Assembly (NCBI GenBank): GCA_964596345.1
Contig: CAZQSZ010000004.1
Span: 1 to 64,000 of the forward strand
Direction of reading: 5' to 3'
Length of the DNA stretch: 64,000 bases
Source of the DNA: CADEDV01 sp964596345
GTDB taxonomy: Bacteria > Bacteroidota > Bacteroidia > Chitinophagales > Chitinophagaceae
Of this stretch, positions 8,356 through 16,696 are shown piece by piece. Each line of letters opens with the position of its first letter. Position 1 is the first letter of the stretch. Both the position numbers and the translations under genes were made by a program. Under the pieces are notes generated by a model. The model did no database searches. It saw only the letters and a list, made by a program, of their open reading frames with translations, and was not told the origin of the DNA.

Positions 8356-9783
8356 ATGAAAAAAATACTTCTCTTTTTATTGACAGCGGCTGTTATTGTT
8401 AAAGTGTCTGTGTTTACAACCGGATGCGCCAATATCATTCCGCCACAGGGTGGCGACAGGGATTCACTGCCGCCCGTTTTACAAAAGGTAACACCGGGTG
8501 ATTCTTCCCGTAATTTCAACGAAAGCAAAATTGAATTTGTATTTGATGAGTTTATAGGTGATATGATCAGTGCACAACAGGAATTGCTCATTTCGCCCAT
8601 ACCGAAGACAATGCCCACTGTCACTTCAAAACTGCGCAACCTTACGGTGAAATGGAAAGATTCCCTGGAAGCAAACACTACGTACACGATCAATTTCGGG
8701 AATACGATCAAAGATATCAACGAGTCGAATGTGCTGAAGGATTTCACCTATACCTTCACTACAGGCAACTATTTTGATTCATTAGAGCTGAGAGGAAATG
8801 TCATTCTTGCTGAAACTGGAAAGGTGGATACCACTTTAATCGTCATGCTGCACAGCAACGGCGATGATTCTGCCGTGGTAAATGAAAAACCCCGTTATGT
8901 TACCAGGCTGGATAGCAAGGGTAATTTTCATTTTAAGAATCTTCCGGGCAAGACTTACTATTTATATGCATTGAAAGACGATAACAGGGCCTACCGTTAT
9001 TTTGGTAATAAGCAGGTCTTTGGTTTTGCTGCTGCACCCGTAATCATTTCTGACAGCACCGCACCTGTTACCTTATATGCTTATGGCCCTGCCCAGTCAG
9101 CTTCTGCCGGTCCCGCACTTCCGGGAGTTCTTAATGCCGGCGGACGAAGGGGAACCACTGCATCGGCCGACCGCCGGTTACGTTTTTCCACCAACCTGGT
9201 CAGTAACCAGCAAGATCTCCTGAATGATTTTGTAATGAGTTTCGAACAACCGTTGCGGAAATATGATTCAACGAAAGTGGGGTTGTTTACAGACAGTAGC
9301 TATATCCCTGTGAAAGAGTATAGTTTTCAAAAGGATAGCACAGGCAAACAACTGAAGCTTGTTCATAAATGGAAGGAAAGCACTACGTATCATTTTATTT
9401 TTGATAAAGAATTTGCAGAGGATTCAGCCGGGAAGCAACTCCTGAAAACAGATACACTCAGTTTTACCACCAAAAAAATATCTGACTACGGCCAGTTGAA
9501 AATTAAATTCCGCAATCTTGACCTGGGTAAAAACCCGGTGTTGATCTTCCTTTTAGGTGGAAATGTTACCCGGTCTATTCCCATGAACAGTGCGGAACTG
9601 CTGCAACCGCTGTTCTTTCCCGGAGATTATGAGCTGCGGATATTGTATGATGATAATAAGAACGGGAAATGGGACCCGGGTGAATTTTTTGGCAAAAAGA
9701 AACAACCCGAACTGGTAAAACCGGTTGAACGAAAGATCGTTGTTAAGCCCAATTGGGAAAACGAGTTTGAGATCGCTTTATAA
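8356..9783 (+). CDS. Ig-like domain lipoprotein (Big_5/SbsA type)
   Basis: The protein has 475 residues. The N terminus is a lipoprotein signal ending FTTGC (Cys at about 24), followed by NIIPPQGGDRDSLPP, a start widely shared by Bacteroidota Ig-like lipoproteins. Residues about 35-130 form a Big_5 (SbsA Ig-like) domain with TTYTINFGNTIKDINE. A second beta-rich region follows, with FTTKK near 370 and a C-terminal YELRILYDDNKNGKWDPG segment that looks like a Ca-binding loop. It has no enzymatic motif and is probably an envelope protein of unknown role. It appears to be monocistronic with its own promoter. Confidence 0.85.
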   Translation: MKKILLFLLTAAVIVKVSVFTTGCANIIPPQGGDRDSLPPVLQKVTPGDSSRNFNESKIEFVFDEFIGDMISAQQELLISPIPKTMPTVTSKLRNLTVKWKDSLEANTTYTINFGNTIKDINESNVLKDFTYTFTTGNYFDSLELRGNVILAETGKVDTTLIVMLHSNGDDSAVVNEKPRYVTRLDSKGNFHFKNLPGKTYYLYALKDDNRAYRYFGNKQVFGFAAAPVIISDSTAPVTLYAYGPAQSASAGPALPGVLNAGGRRGTTASADRRLRFSTNLVSNQQDLLNDFVMSFEQPLRKYDSTKVGLFTDSSYIPVKEYSFQKDSTGKQLKLVHKWKESTTYHFIFDKEFAEDSAGKQLLKTDTLSFTTKKISDYGQLKIKFRNLDLGKNPVLIFLLGGNVTRSIPMNSAELLQPLFFPGDYELRILYDDNKNGKWDPGEFFGKKKQPELVKPVERKIVVKPNWENEFEIAL

Positions 9784-9837
9784 GTAAAATATTTTCCTGT
9801 GTGACCTCAAACCAGGAACTTCAAACCTCAAACTTTC

Positions 9838-9845
9838 TACCTTTG
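9838..9845 (+). promoter_or_regulatory. -7 element (TACCTTTG) of recR
   Basis: Exact TAnnTTTG match whose last base lies only 4 nt before the recR ATG, so the transcript would have essentially no 5' leader. Confidence 0.55.
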
Positions 9846-9849
9846 CCCC

Positions 9850-10470
9850 ATGCAATTCTCTTCTGCTTTATTGGAAAATGCGGTCAACGAATTTGCCAAA
9901 CTTCCCGGTATTGGTAAGAAAACGGCTTTGCGGCTGGTTTTGCATTTACTGAAACAGGACACTGGTGAGGTCACACATTTCAGCGATATCATTGCCAAAA
10001 TGCGGTCGGAGATCAAATTTTGCCAGCGTTGTTTCAATGTGGCAGACGGCGATATCTGCTCAATTTGTGCCAACTCAATGCGCAAACAGGAGATCATCTG
10101 CGTGGTGGAGAGTATCCGGGATGTGATCGCCATCGAAAGTACCCAGCAGTTCAATGGCACTTACCATGTCCTTGGGGGTGTTATTTCCCCGCTGGATGGG
10201 GTTGGTCCTGATCAGCTGAACATAGAATCATTGGCTAATCGCATTAAAAAAGAGCAAACCCAGGAGCTGATCTTTGCCCTGAACCCTAATATCCAGGGAG
10301 ATACAACCATCTATTATATACAGAAAAAACTGCAGGGACTTTCCTGCCGTATTACTACGATAGCCCGGGGCATTGCCTTTGGGGGCGAGCTGGAATATGC
10401 CGATGAAATGACCCTGGCACGCAGCCTTCAAAACCGCTTACCGGTAGAGAGTTACGTCAATAGCCGCTAA
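9850..10470 (+). CDS. recR: Recombination mediator RecR
   Basis: RecR of normal length (206 residues) loads RecA through RecF/RecO at gapped DNA. The N-terminal helix-hairpin-helix (LPGIGKKTALRLVLHLL, about 18-34) is followed by a C4 zinc site (CQRC...CSIC, about 57-74). The Toprim domain then contains ICVVESIRDVIAIE and the Walker-B-like loop GGVISPLDGVGPDQL, ending with the usual RGIAFGGELEYADEMTLARSL segment. All hallmark residues are intact. The start at 9850 is fixed by the adjacent -7 element. Confidence 0.97.
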   Translation: MQFSSALLENAVNEFAKLPGIGKKTALRLVLHLLKQDTGEVTHFSDIIAKMRSEIKFCQRCFNVADGDICSICANSMRKQEIICVVESIRDVIAIESTQQFNGTYHVLGGVISPLDGVGPDQLNIESLANRIKKEQTQELIFALNPNIQGDTTIYYIQKKLQGLSCRITTIARGIAFGGELEYADEMTLARSLQNRLPVESYVNSR

Positions 10471-10481
10471 GCTTTACTGCT

Positions 10482-10511
10482 TTGATATTAAAGATAGTTA
10501 TAGTAGCTTTG
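10482..10511 (+). promoter_or_regulatory. Promoter of the metH leader (TTTG-N18-TAGCTTTG)
   Basis: TTTG at 10482-10485 and TAGCTTTG at 10504-10511, 18 nt apart, match both halves of the Bacteroidota consensus. Transcription would begin near 10517, giving a leader of roughly 215 nt before the methionine synthase start at 10733. Confidence 0.65.
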
Positions 10512-10732
10512 TCGCTTCATGGGCGGATTTGTTTATTGTTCGGCCTGCAGGAACTGAACTAATAAACGTTAAAGAAACTTCACTTACAGTTTCCCGGCGT
10601 TTATACAGTTCAAAAAATGAGGTGACCAGCTTCAGTAACACAGCTCAGCTTTGTTGCGACGCTCCGTTCATCGTTCGGTTCACTGCTCAGCCATCATTAC
10701 AATAACCACCAGCCTGGCAAAAGGAAGAATAT
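10512..10732 (+). promoter_or_regulatory. Structured 5' leader of the split metH operon
   Basis: The leader can form hairpin A, GTTTATT (10531-10537) with AATAAAC (10561-10567), extended by TTC/GAA. Alternatively it can form hairpin B, AAACG (10564-10568) with CGTTT (10598-10602) plus GAAAC (10574-10578) with GTTTC (10589-10593). A and B share bases 10564-10567 and exclude each other, as expected of a regulatory switch. No B12 box, S-box (SAM-I) core or complete SAM-II core was recognised. The stretch 10631-10700 has no assigned role and no T-run terminator. Regulation by a ligand or by translation of the short ORF at 10519 are both possible. Confidence 0.45.
10519..10557 (+). CDS. Possible 12-residue leader peptide upstream of metH
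   Basis: An ATG 7 nt after the -7 element opens a 12-codon frame reading MGGFVYCSACRN, ending at TGA inside hairpin A of the leader. Two Cys codons ahead of a methionine synthase operon are suggestive, but so short a frame can occur by chance. It would be translated from a near-leaderless transcript. Confidence 0.22.
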   Translation: MGGFVYCSACRN

Positions 10733-11734
10733 ATGGCGGATATCAGGAAAGAACTGGAAAAAAGAATACTTATCATTGATGGTGCCATGGGGACCATGAT
10801 ACAGCGCTATAAACTTGCGGAGGCAGATTACCGCGGTGAACGGTTTAAAGACTGGCCTTGTGATGTAAAAGGAAATAATGACCTGCTCAACATTACACAG
10901 CCACAGATCATCACGGAAATTCATAAGCAATACCTTGATGCAGGGGCTGATATTATTGAAACCAACACCTTCAGCAGTACTGTGATCGCTATGGCTGATT
11001 ATGAAATGCAGTCGCTGGCCTACGAATTGAATGTGGCTGCTGCAAAATGTGCAAAAGAAGCGATTCGCCAGTCTGGTAAGACCGCCTGGGTGGCCGGCGC
11101 CATGGGTCCGCTCAATAAAACATTATCACTTTCCCCGGATGTAAATAATCCCGGTTTCCGGGCCGTCACGTTTGATGAAGTGGTAGCTGCTTATTATGAG
11201 CAGGTAAAAGGCCTGGTCGATGGCGGAGTGGACCTGTTGCTGATCGAGACCATTTTTGATACACTGAATGCCAAAGCAGCTATTTATGCGATTAAAAAAT
11301 ATTTCCGTGATACGAAGAAGGAGTCATTACCGGTGATGATCAGCGGAACGATTACTGATGCTTCCGGCAGAACACTGAGCGGACAAACACTGGAAGCATT
11401 TTATACTTCTGTCATGCATGCAAAGCCATTAAGTATTGGTTTGAACTGTGCATTAGGAGCAAAGGAAATGCGTCCGCATATCGAAGAGCTGAGCCAGCTT
11501 TCTTCCTGCTATGTATCTGCTTATCCCAATGCGGGTTTGCCCAATGCAATGGGTGAGTATGACGAAAATCCCGAAGATACCGGGCATTACCTGGAAGAAT
11601 GGGCCAAAGAAGGATTTGTAAATATTGTGGGGGGCTGTTGCGGCACCACTCCCGATCATATCAAACATATTGCTGAACATGTAAAAGGTCTTGTACCAAG
11701 ACCATTACCAATCATTGAAAAAGAGTTAGTATGA
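10733..11734 (+). CDS. metH: Methionine synthase, homocysteine-binding half (split MetH N-terminus)
   Basis: This protein of 333 residues is the homocysteine S-methyltransferase barrel. IDGAMGTMIQRYKL is the conserved N-terminal entry, and the zinc ligands are C239 (in LNCALG) and C302-C303 (in GGCCGTTPDHI). It corresponds to the first module of cobalamin-dependent MetH; the other modules are encoded by 11830-14547, so two chains must cooperate. Split MetH is known in Bacteroidota. Its stop TGA overlaps the ATG of the 32-codon ORF at 11731, indicating translational coupling. Confidence 0.94.
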   Translation: MADIRKELEKRILIIDGAMGTMIQRYKLAEADYRGERFKDWPCDVKGNNDLLNITQPQIITEIHKQYLDAGADIIETNTFSSTVIAMADYEMQSLAYELNVAAAKCAKEAIRQSGKTAWVAGAMGPLNKTLSLSPDVNNPGFRAVTFDEVVAAYYEQVKGLVDGGVDLLLIETIFDTLNAKAAIYAIKKYFRDTKKESLPVMISGTITDASGRTLSGQTLEAFYTSVMHAKPLSIGLNCALGAKEMRPHIEELSQLSSCYVSAYPNAGLPNAMGEYDENPEDTGHYLEEWAKEGFVNIVGGCCGTTPDHIKHIAEHVKGLVPRPLPIIEKELV

Positions 11735-11829
11735 CATTATCACAGATTTTATTTTTAGCAGCAATTCTTATTCTTATCGTTAACAATTTTTCTGATATCA
11801 GGAAAGTGTTTGTAAAAAGAAGTTCATAA
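11731..11829 (+). CDS. 32-residue membrane peptide bridging the two metH genes
   Basis: The ATG overlaps the stop of the upstream metH half (ATGA) and the TAA directly abuts the ATG of the downstream half (TAAATG). Residues 4-19 (SQILFLAAILILIVNN) form one hydrophobic segment, followed by a short basic tail (DIRKVFVKRSS). It fills the whole 95-bp gap with no spare bases, which argues for real translation and coupling. It may be a small membrane anchor or simply a translational bridge between the subunits. I do not recognise a family. Too short for most annotation pipelines. Confidence 0.6.
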   Translation: MTLSQILFLAAILILIVNNFSDIRKVFVKRSS

Positions 11830-14547
11830 ATGCAGGATAACGTTATTATCAGGCCCTACCTGCGACTGGCAGGTTTGGAGCCACTGGTCGTTCGCCCGGA
11901 GACCAATTTTGTCAATGTAGGGGAGAGAACAAATGTAACAGGCTCCAAGAAATTTGCCCGCCTCATCCGGGAAAATAAATATGAAGAAGCTCTGGGTGTA
12001 GCCCGCCAGCAGGTGGAGAATGGCGCCCAGGTGCTGGATGTGAATATGGATGATGCACTGCTGGATGGTGTAAAAGCCATGACCATTTTCCTGAATCTTT
12101 TACAAAGTGAACCCGATATTGCGAAGATCCCGATCATGATCGACAGCTCTAAGTTTGAGATCATTGAAGCAGGATTGAAATGTGTGCAGGGAAAATGTAT
12201 CGTGAATTCGATCTCCATGAAAGAAGGAGAGGCAAAATTCATTGAACAAGCCATCATTTGCCAGAGCTACGGTGCTTCTGTTATCGTGATGGCCTTTGAT
12301 GAAAAAGGACAGGCAGATACCAAACAACGAAAAGTAGAAATTTGTCACCGGGCTTATAAAATACTGACCGAGCAGGTAGGCTATGATCCGCAGGATATCA
12401 TTTTTGATCCCAATATATTTGCGATCGCTACCGGGCTGGAAGAACACAATAATTATGGTGTTGACTTTATTGAAGCCACCCGGGAAATAAAACAACTGAT
12501 GCCGCTTACGAAAGTAAGCGGAGGGGTCAGTAATTTATCCTTCTCTTTTCGGGGTAATGATCATGTGCGGGAAGCCATGCATTCCGTTTTCCTGTTTTAT
12601 GCGATCAAAGCCGGGATGGATATGGGTATCGTTAATGCTGGTCAGCTGGTGGTGTATGACGAGATTGAACCGGCTTTGAGAGACCTGTGTGAAGATGTGA
12701 TCCTGAACAGGAATAATGATAATAATGAAGCTACAGAGAAACTGATCGCTTTTGCAGAAACAGTGAAGGCGAAAGGAAAAGAGATTGTAAAGGATGAAAG
12801 CTGGCGCAGGACTTCGGTGGAAGAAAGATTAAAGCATTCTCTTGTCAATGGTATCACCGACTATATTGATGCAGATACAGAAGAAGCAAGGCTCAAATAC
12901 CCGACACCGCTTGAAGTAATTGAAGGGCCATTGATGGCGGGTATGGATGTGGTGGGGGATTTGTTTGGTGCGGGTAAAATGTTCCTGCCCCAGGTGGTGA
13001 AGAGTGCCAGGGTAATGAAAAAAAGTGTGGCAGTATTAACACCCTTTATTGAAGCAGAAAAAGAGGAACGCCGCCAGGCCCATTTGGCTGCCGGAACTAT
13101 CCATACGGAAGGAGCAGGTGCGCCAAAAGTATTATTAGCAACGGTGAAAGGTGATGTACATGATATCGGTAAGAACATTGTAGGCGTGGTACTTGGTTGC
13201 AACGGGTATGATATTATTGACCTCGGCGTGATGGTGCCTGCTGATAAGATATTAGATACAGCGGTAAAAGAGAATGTTGATATCATTGGTCTCAGCGGAT
13301 TGATCACTCCTTCCCTGGATGAGATGGTGCATGTGGCACATGAAATGAAACGCCGCCAGATGAAACAACCCTTACTGATCGGCGGGGCCACTACATCAAG
13401 AATGCATACGGCGGTGAAAATTGCCCCGCAATATGATAACGGTGTGCTGCATGTACTCGATGCTTCAAGAAGTGTGACAGCCGTGAGCTCTTTATTGAGT
13501 AAAGACCAGAAGGAGACATTCCTGAAAGAAGTAGATAAAGAATATAGCGATCTGCGTACCCAATTCCTGAACAAAAACAAGACAAGGGTATTGATCCCTT
13601 ATACAGAAGCAGCAATTACAAAAGAATATTTTGACTGGAAAAATTATAAGCCTACAGTACCGGCTGTGAACGGGGTAAAAGTGCTCAAAGAATTTGACCT
13701 GGCCACTATCGCTCAGTATATTGACTGGGGTCCTTTCTTTATTGCCTGGGAAATGCCTGGCCATTTCCCGGAAGTATTATCCGATAAAATATTCGGTGCA
13801 GAAGCCCAACGGATCTATGATGATGCACAGAAACTGGTGGCAAAGATTGTAGCGGAGAAATGGTTTACAGCTGATGGGGTGATCGGTTTCTGGCCTGCCA
13901 GCAGCAATAATGCAGATACAGTAACACTGCAAACAGGTAAAGGAGAGGTAAAACTGGAATCATTGCGGCAGCAAATGAAAAAAGCTGTTGGTCAGCCTTG
14001 TTTTTCATTGGCAGATTTTATCAAACCCAAAGAACTCGGCGAAGATTATATGGGAGCTTTTGCGGTTACCATTCATGGTGCAAAAAAACATATCGATAAA
14101 TTTGCAGCTGATCATGATGAGTATAATAAAATACTGGTCCAGGTGTTAGCCGATCGTTTTGTGGAAGCCTTTGCTGAATGTTTGCACCAACAAACCCGAA
14201 AAGAATATTGGGGATATGAAAAAAATGAAACCCTGACCAATGAAGAACTGATCAAAGAACAATATAAAGGTATCCGCCCTGCACCAGGTTATCCCGCCTG
14301 TCCCGATCATACTGAAAAGATCAAACTGTTTTACCTGCTGAATGTGACAGAGAATATTGGTATTGAACTGACGGAAAGTTTAGCGATGAACCCACCGGCT
14401 TCAGTTTGCGGCTGGTACATAGCACACCCGCAAAGCCATTATTTTGGCCTGGGTAAGATTGGCAAAGATCAGCTGGAAGATTATGCCAGGCGTAAAGATA
14501 TGAGTGTGGAAGAAGCGGAGAAATGGTTAAGACCTGTATTAGAATAA
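11830..14547 (+). CDS. metH: Methionine synthase, folate/B12/activation half (split MetH C-terminus)
   Basis: The protein has 905 residues. A pterin-binding barrel (about 20-280, NVGERTNVTGSKKFARLI) is followed by the B12-binding cap and the Rossmann B12 domain (D442-V-H444-D-I-G447, with H444 the lower cobalt ligand). The C-terminal reactivation domain (about 600-890) has RPAPGYPACPDHTEK. It transfers methyl from methyltetrahydrofolate to homocysteine through cobalamin, using the homocysteine site on the separate 333-residue chain. All catalytic elements outside the homocysteine barrel are present. The gene stops 1 bp from the convergent DUF3137 gene. Confidence 0.95.
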   Translation: MQDNVIIRPYLRLAGLEPLVVRPETNFVNVGERTNVTGSKKFARLIRENKYEEALGVARQQVENGAQVLDVNMDDALLDGVKAMTIFLNLLQSEPDIAKIPIMIDSSKFEIIEAGLKCVQGKCIVNSISMKEGEAKFIEQAIICQSYGASVIVMAFDEKGQADTKQRKVEICHRAYKILTEQVGYDPQDIIFDPNIFAIATGLEEHNNYGVDFIEATREIKQLMPLTKVSGGVSNLSFSFRGNDHVREAMHSVFLFYAIKAGMDMGIVNAGQLVVYDEIEPALRDLCEDVILNRNNDNNEATEKLIAFAETVKAKGKEIVKDESWRRTSVEERLKHSLVNGITDYIDADTEEARLKYPTPLEVIEGPLMAGMDVVGDLFGAGKMFLPQVVKSARVMKKSVAVLTPFIEAEKEERRQAHLAAGTIHTEGAGAPKVLLATVKGDVHDIGKNIVGVVLGCNGYDIIDLGVMVPADKILDTAVKENVDIIGLSGLITPSLDEMVHVAHEMKRRQMKQPLLIGGATTSRMHTAVKIAPQYDNGVLHVLDASRSVTAVSSLLSKDQKETFLKEVDKEYSDLRTQFLNKNKTRVLIPYTEAAITKEYFDWKNYKPTVPAVNGVKVLKEFDLATIAQYIDWGPFFIAWEMPGHFPEVLSDKIFGAEAQRIYDDAQKLVAKIVAEKWFTADGVIGFWPASSNNADTVTLQTGKGEVKLESLRQQMKKAVGQPCFSLADFIKPKELGEDYMGAFAVTIHGAKKHIDKFAADHDEYNKILVQVLADRFVEAFAECLHQQTRKEYWGYEKNETLTNEELIKEQYKGIRPAPGYPACPDHTEKIKLFYLLNVTENIGIELTESLAMNPPASVCGWYIAHPQSHYFGLGKIGKDQLEDYARRKDMSVEEAEKWLRPVLE

Positions 14548-14548
14548 G

Positions 14549-15499
14549 CTACTCTTTGGTCCATAAACGCTGGTTCAGTTTTAGTTCATCAATGATATCG
14601 AGTACCATTTGTACAGTATTGTAATAATCACTTATTGTATTATAATCATTGGCGGAGAAGACAGAGGGTTCAAACAGATCGTCTTTGATGGGTACAGCTA
14701 CATAGATATTGGTATTGACAAAGGAAAAAGCTGTCTTTTGCCCCATCATATCCTGGAGTTTGGATAATCGTTCCATAAAAGAGGGGGTCAGGATATACCG
14801 GGCTTCCACCTGGTCGGTACTGTACACAATAAACCTGTTTTCAAATTCACTGCTTTCCAGTTTTACTTTGGCCAGGTCCCAGGCAAAGGAAGAGAATAGC
14901 TTGTTTAAAAAATTCAGCTGCGGGTTGTGCTCACTCCATACATAAGTTCTTCCCTGGAAATGCTTGTTAAAATCACCGATGAAAAATAAGCCTTTAAAAA
15001 TGGTTTCCCAATGTGCATTCTTGCCGCTGCCAACCTTGTGTTCTGTATGCAGTTCTGAAAAACAAAACAGCGTTTTCTCTCTTTTACCTTCGATATAATC
15101 ATCCCCTTTGAACCGTTCCGGTTTTTCAATGAAAAGCCCGCTGGCATCATAATCAGAGCGGCTGATGTGATTACCCGGGTTATATTGAAATGAAGGGTCA
15201 ATAAAGTTGATTATTTTCCGGACGATAGTTTCTTTATACGTTGCGACATACGTTTTTTTCCTGTAATAGAGCCGGATAATTGAAATGATGCCACCCAGGA
15301 ATAAAAGAAGGGTAAGTATACCCGTAACGCCTGAACGGGAGGAAGAAGTAATAATAAGGGTTATCACTGCTGCAACAAATAACAGGCAGGTAACCACGGC
15401 AATTTTTTTAACTGACTGTCTCTCCGTTTCCAATGGCTGCAGTAAGTCATGGATCTCGCTGTCGTAAAACCGTTTGAAATTGTTGTCGGTAGCCATCAC
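14549..15499 (-). CDS. DUF3137 membrane protein
   Basis: The protein has 316 residues (or 315 from the second Met). Two membrane segments near residues 28-48 and 52-70 are followed by a long soluble domain with the DUF3137 features: FCFSELHTEHK, GLFFIGDFNKHFQGRTYV and a C-terminal IYVAVPIKDDLFEP segment. Function is unknown. The gene lies 3 bp downstream of lemA, a common pairing that hints at a shared envelope role. It is the last gene of the minus-strand run starting with the LOG gene. Confidence 0.85.
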   Translation of the reverse strand: MMATDNNFKRFYDSEIHDLLQPLETERQSVKKIAVVTCLLFVAAVITLIITSSSRSGVTGILTLLLFLGGIISIIRLYYRKKTYVATYKETIVRKIINFIDPSFQYNPGNHISRSDYDASGLFIEKPERFKGDDYIEGKREKTLFCFSELHTEHKVGSGKNAHWETIFKGLFFIGDFNKHFQGRTYVWSEHNPQLNFLNKLFSSFAWDLAKVKLESSEFENRFIVYSTDQVEARYILTPSFMERLSKLQDMMGQKTAFSFVNTNIYVAVPIKDDLFEPSVFSANDYNTISDYYNTVQMVLDIIDELKLNQRLWTKE

Positions 15500-15502
15500 A
15501 GC

Positions 15503-16054
15503 TTATTGTTTAATTGTAATGACAGGTACTGCTTTATCCGTTTCCGGGATATTGAAATAGGTTTTATGCTTGAGGTTCATCCACGAGGCAACCAGGGAGG
15601 AAGGAAACATTTCTATGGCATTGTAGTAATCGTTAACGGCTGCATTATAGAACCGTCTTGCAGCCGCCAGTTGTTCTTCTGTTTCATTGATAGCTCCCTG
15701 TAATTTTAAAAAATTGGCACTGGCTTTCAGGTCGGGGTAGTTTTCAAAACTGATAAATATTCGTTGCAGCGCATCGTTAACCTGGTTATCAAGATTTACT
15801 TTTTCATCGGCAGATAATTTAAGCTCTGTTGACTTTTGACGCAGTTCGGTCAGGCTGGCCAGCAGTTCTTTTTCATGAACCATATACCCTTTTACTGTAT
15901 CTACCAGCTGGGGAATTAGGTCATACCTTTTTTTCAGCATCACATCCATCGAGAAAAAAGCATTATCGACGGCATTTTTCCGGCTGATAAGCTTATTATA
16001 AATAATAATGACCAATAATAAAAGGAAAACGAGAATAGCGGCAACGATTATCAT
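15503..16054 (-). CDS. lemA: LemA family membrane protein
   Basis: LemA of 183 residues has an N-terminal membrane anchor (about 2-18, IIVAAILVFLLLLVIIIY) followed by the long helical domain. Typical motifs are YNKLISRKNAVDNAFFSMDVMLKKR and FPSSLVA near the C terminus. Biochemical role is unsettled; the N terminus is predicted outside with the helical bundle at the membrane. Length is normal. It sits between the HAD phosphatase and DUF3137 genes with gaps of 15 and 3 bp. Confidence 0.93.
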   Translation of the reverse strand: MIIVAAILVFLLLLVIIIYNKLISRKNAVDNAFFSMDVMLKKRYDLIPQLVDTVKGYMVHEKELLASLTELRQKSTELKLSADEKVNLDNQVNDALQRIFISFENYPDLKASANFLKLQGAINETEEQLAAARRFYNAAVNDYYNAIEMFPSSLVASWMNLKHKTYFNIPETDKAVPVITIKQ

Positions 16055-16069
16055 AAGCGGGAGAATTAG

Positions 16070-16696
16070 TTATGAATGTACATCTACCCCGGCTTTTTTC
16101 AATTCCTCTTTGAACTGGCCCGGGTTTAAAAAATGGATACTCTGTATCCCCAGTTGTTCTGCGGCTTTTACATTTCTCAGGTTGTCATCAATGAATAAGG
16201 CTGCTGCCGGATCTACAGCATAACGATCCAGTAAACGCTGGTAAAATTCCGGGAAAGGCTTCCTGATTTTTTCTTCCCCACTTACCACCCGTCCATCAAA
16301 CCAGTGCAGGAAATTATAACGAACCAACGCAATGTTGAAAAGATCAGCCTGCCAGTTGGTCAATGCATAGATTTTATATTTCCCGGACGCCTTTAACTGC
16401 CGGAATATTTCTACTGTTTCATGTATGGGTCCATGCAGCATTTCGGTCCAGCGGCCATAGTAATCACGGATGGGTTGCTCCCAGTCGGGGAATTGTTCCA
16501 CCAGCAACTGCGTAGCTTCCACGATGGATCGCCCCGCATCCTGTTCTTCGTTCCAGTCGCTGCTGCAGATATGCTCAAAAAAATAGGTACGCTTTTCTTC
16601 AGCATCAAAATAGTTGCGGTACACATACATAGGATTCCAGTCGATCAGGACACCACCCAGGTCAAAAATGATCGTATCAATAGATTTGTTCATCAT
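16070..16696 (-). CDS. HAD superfamily phosphatase (subfamily IA, YihX-like)
   Basis: This cytoplasmic HAD hydrolase of 208 residues has motif I IIFDLGGVLIDWN (nucleophile D12), motif II ALTNW, motif III Lys in EEKIRKPFPEFYQ and motif IV FIDDNLRNV. Motif I has Gly where many HADs have the second Asp, as is usual for the YihX-like subgroup acting on sugar phosphates such as glucose-1-phosphate. That substrate would suit the GH97 and sugar transporter genes upstream, but this is inference. Its start overlaps the end of the MFS gene by 17-20 bp. Confidence 0.88.
   Translation of the reverse strand: MMNKSIDTIIFDLGGVLIDWNPMYVYRNYFDAEEKRTYFFEHICSSDWNEEQDAGRSIVEATQLLVEQFPDWEQPIRDYYGRWTEMLHGPIHETVEIFRQLKASGKYKIYALTNWQADLFNIALVRYNFLHWFDGRVVSGEEKIRKPFPEFYQRLLDRYAVDPAAALFIDDNLRNVKAAEQLGIQSIHFLNPGQFKEELKKAGVDVHS

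Noticed and set aside
10512..10602. SAM-II riboswitch upstream of metH
   Set aside because: GGATTTG, TGCAG and CGTTAAA occur in the right order, but the spacing between the last two is too long and the terminal GCTAAA core is absent. A covariance-model search would decide.
10512..10732. Cobalamin (B12) riboswitch, expected for a B12-dependent enzyme
   Set aside because: No B12-box-like consensus was found in the leader.
12861..13580. 239-codon minus-strand frame inside the MetH B12 domain
   Set aside because: Ser/Thr/Phe-rich antisense frame opposite conserved catalytic sequence; no plausible start region or promoter.
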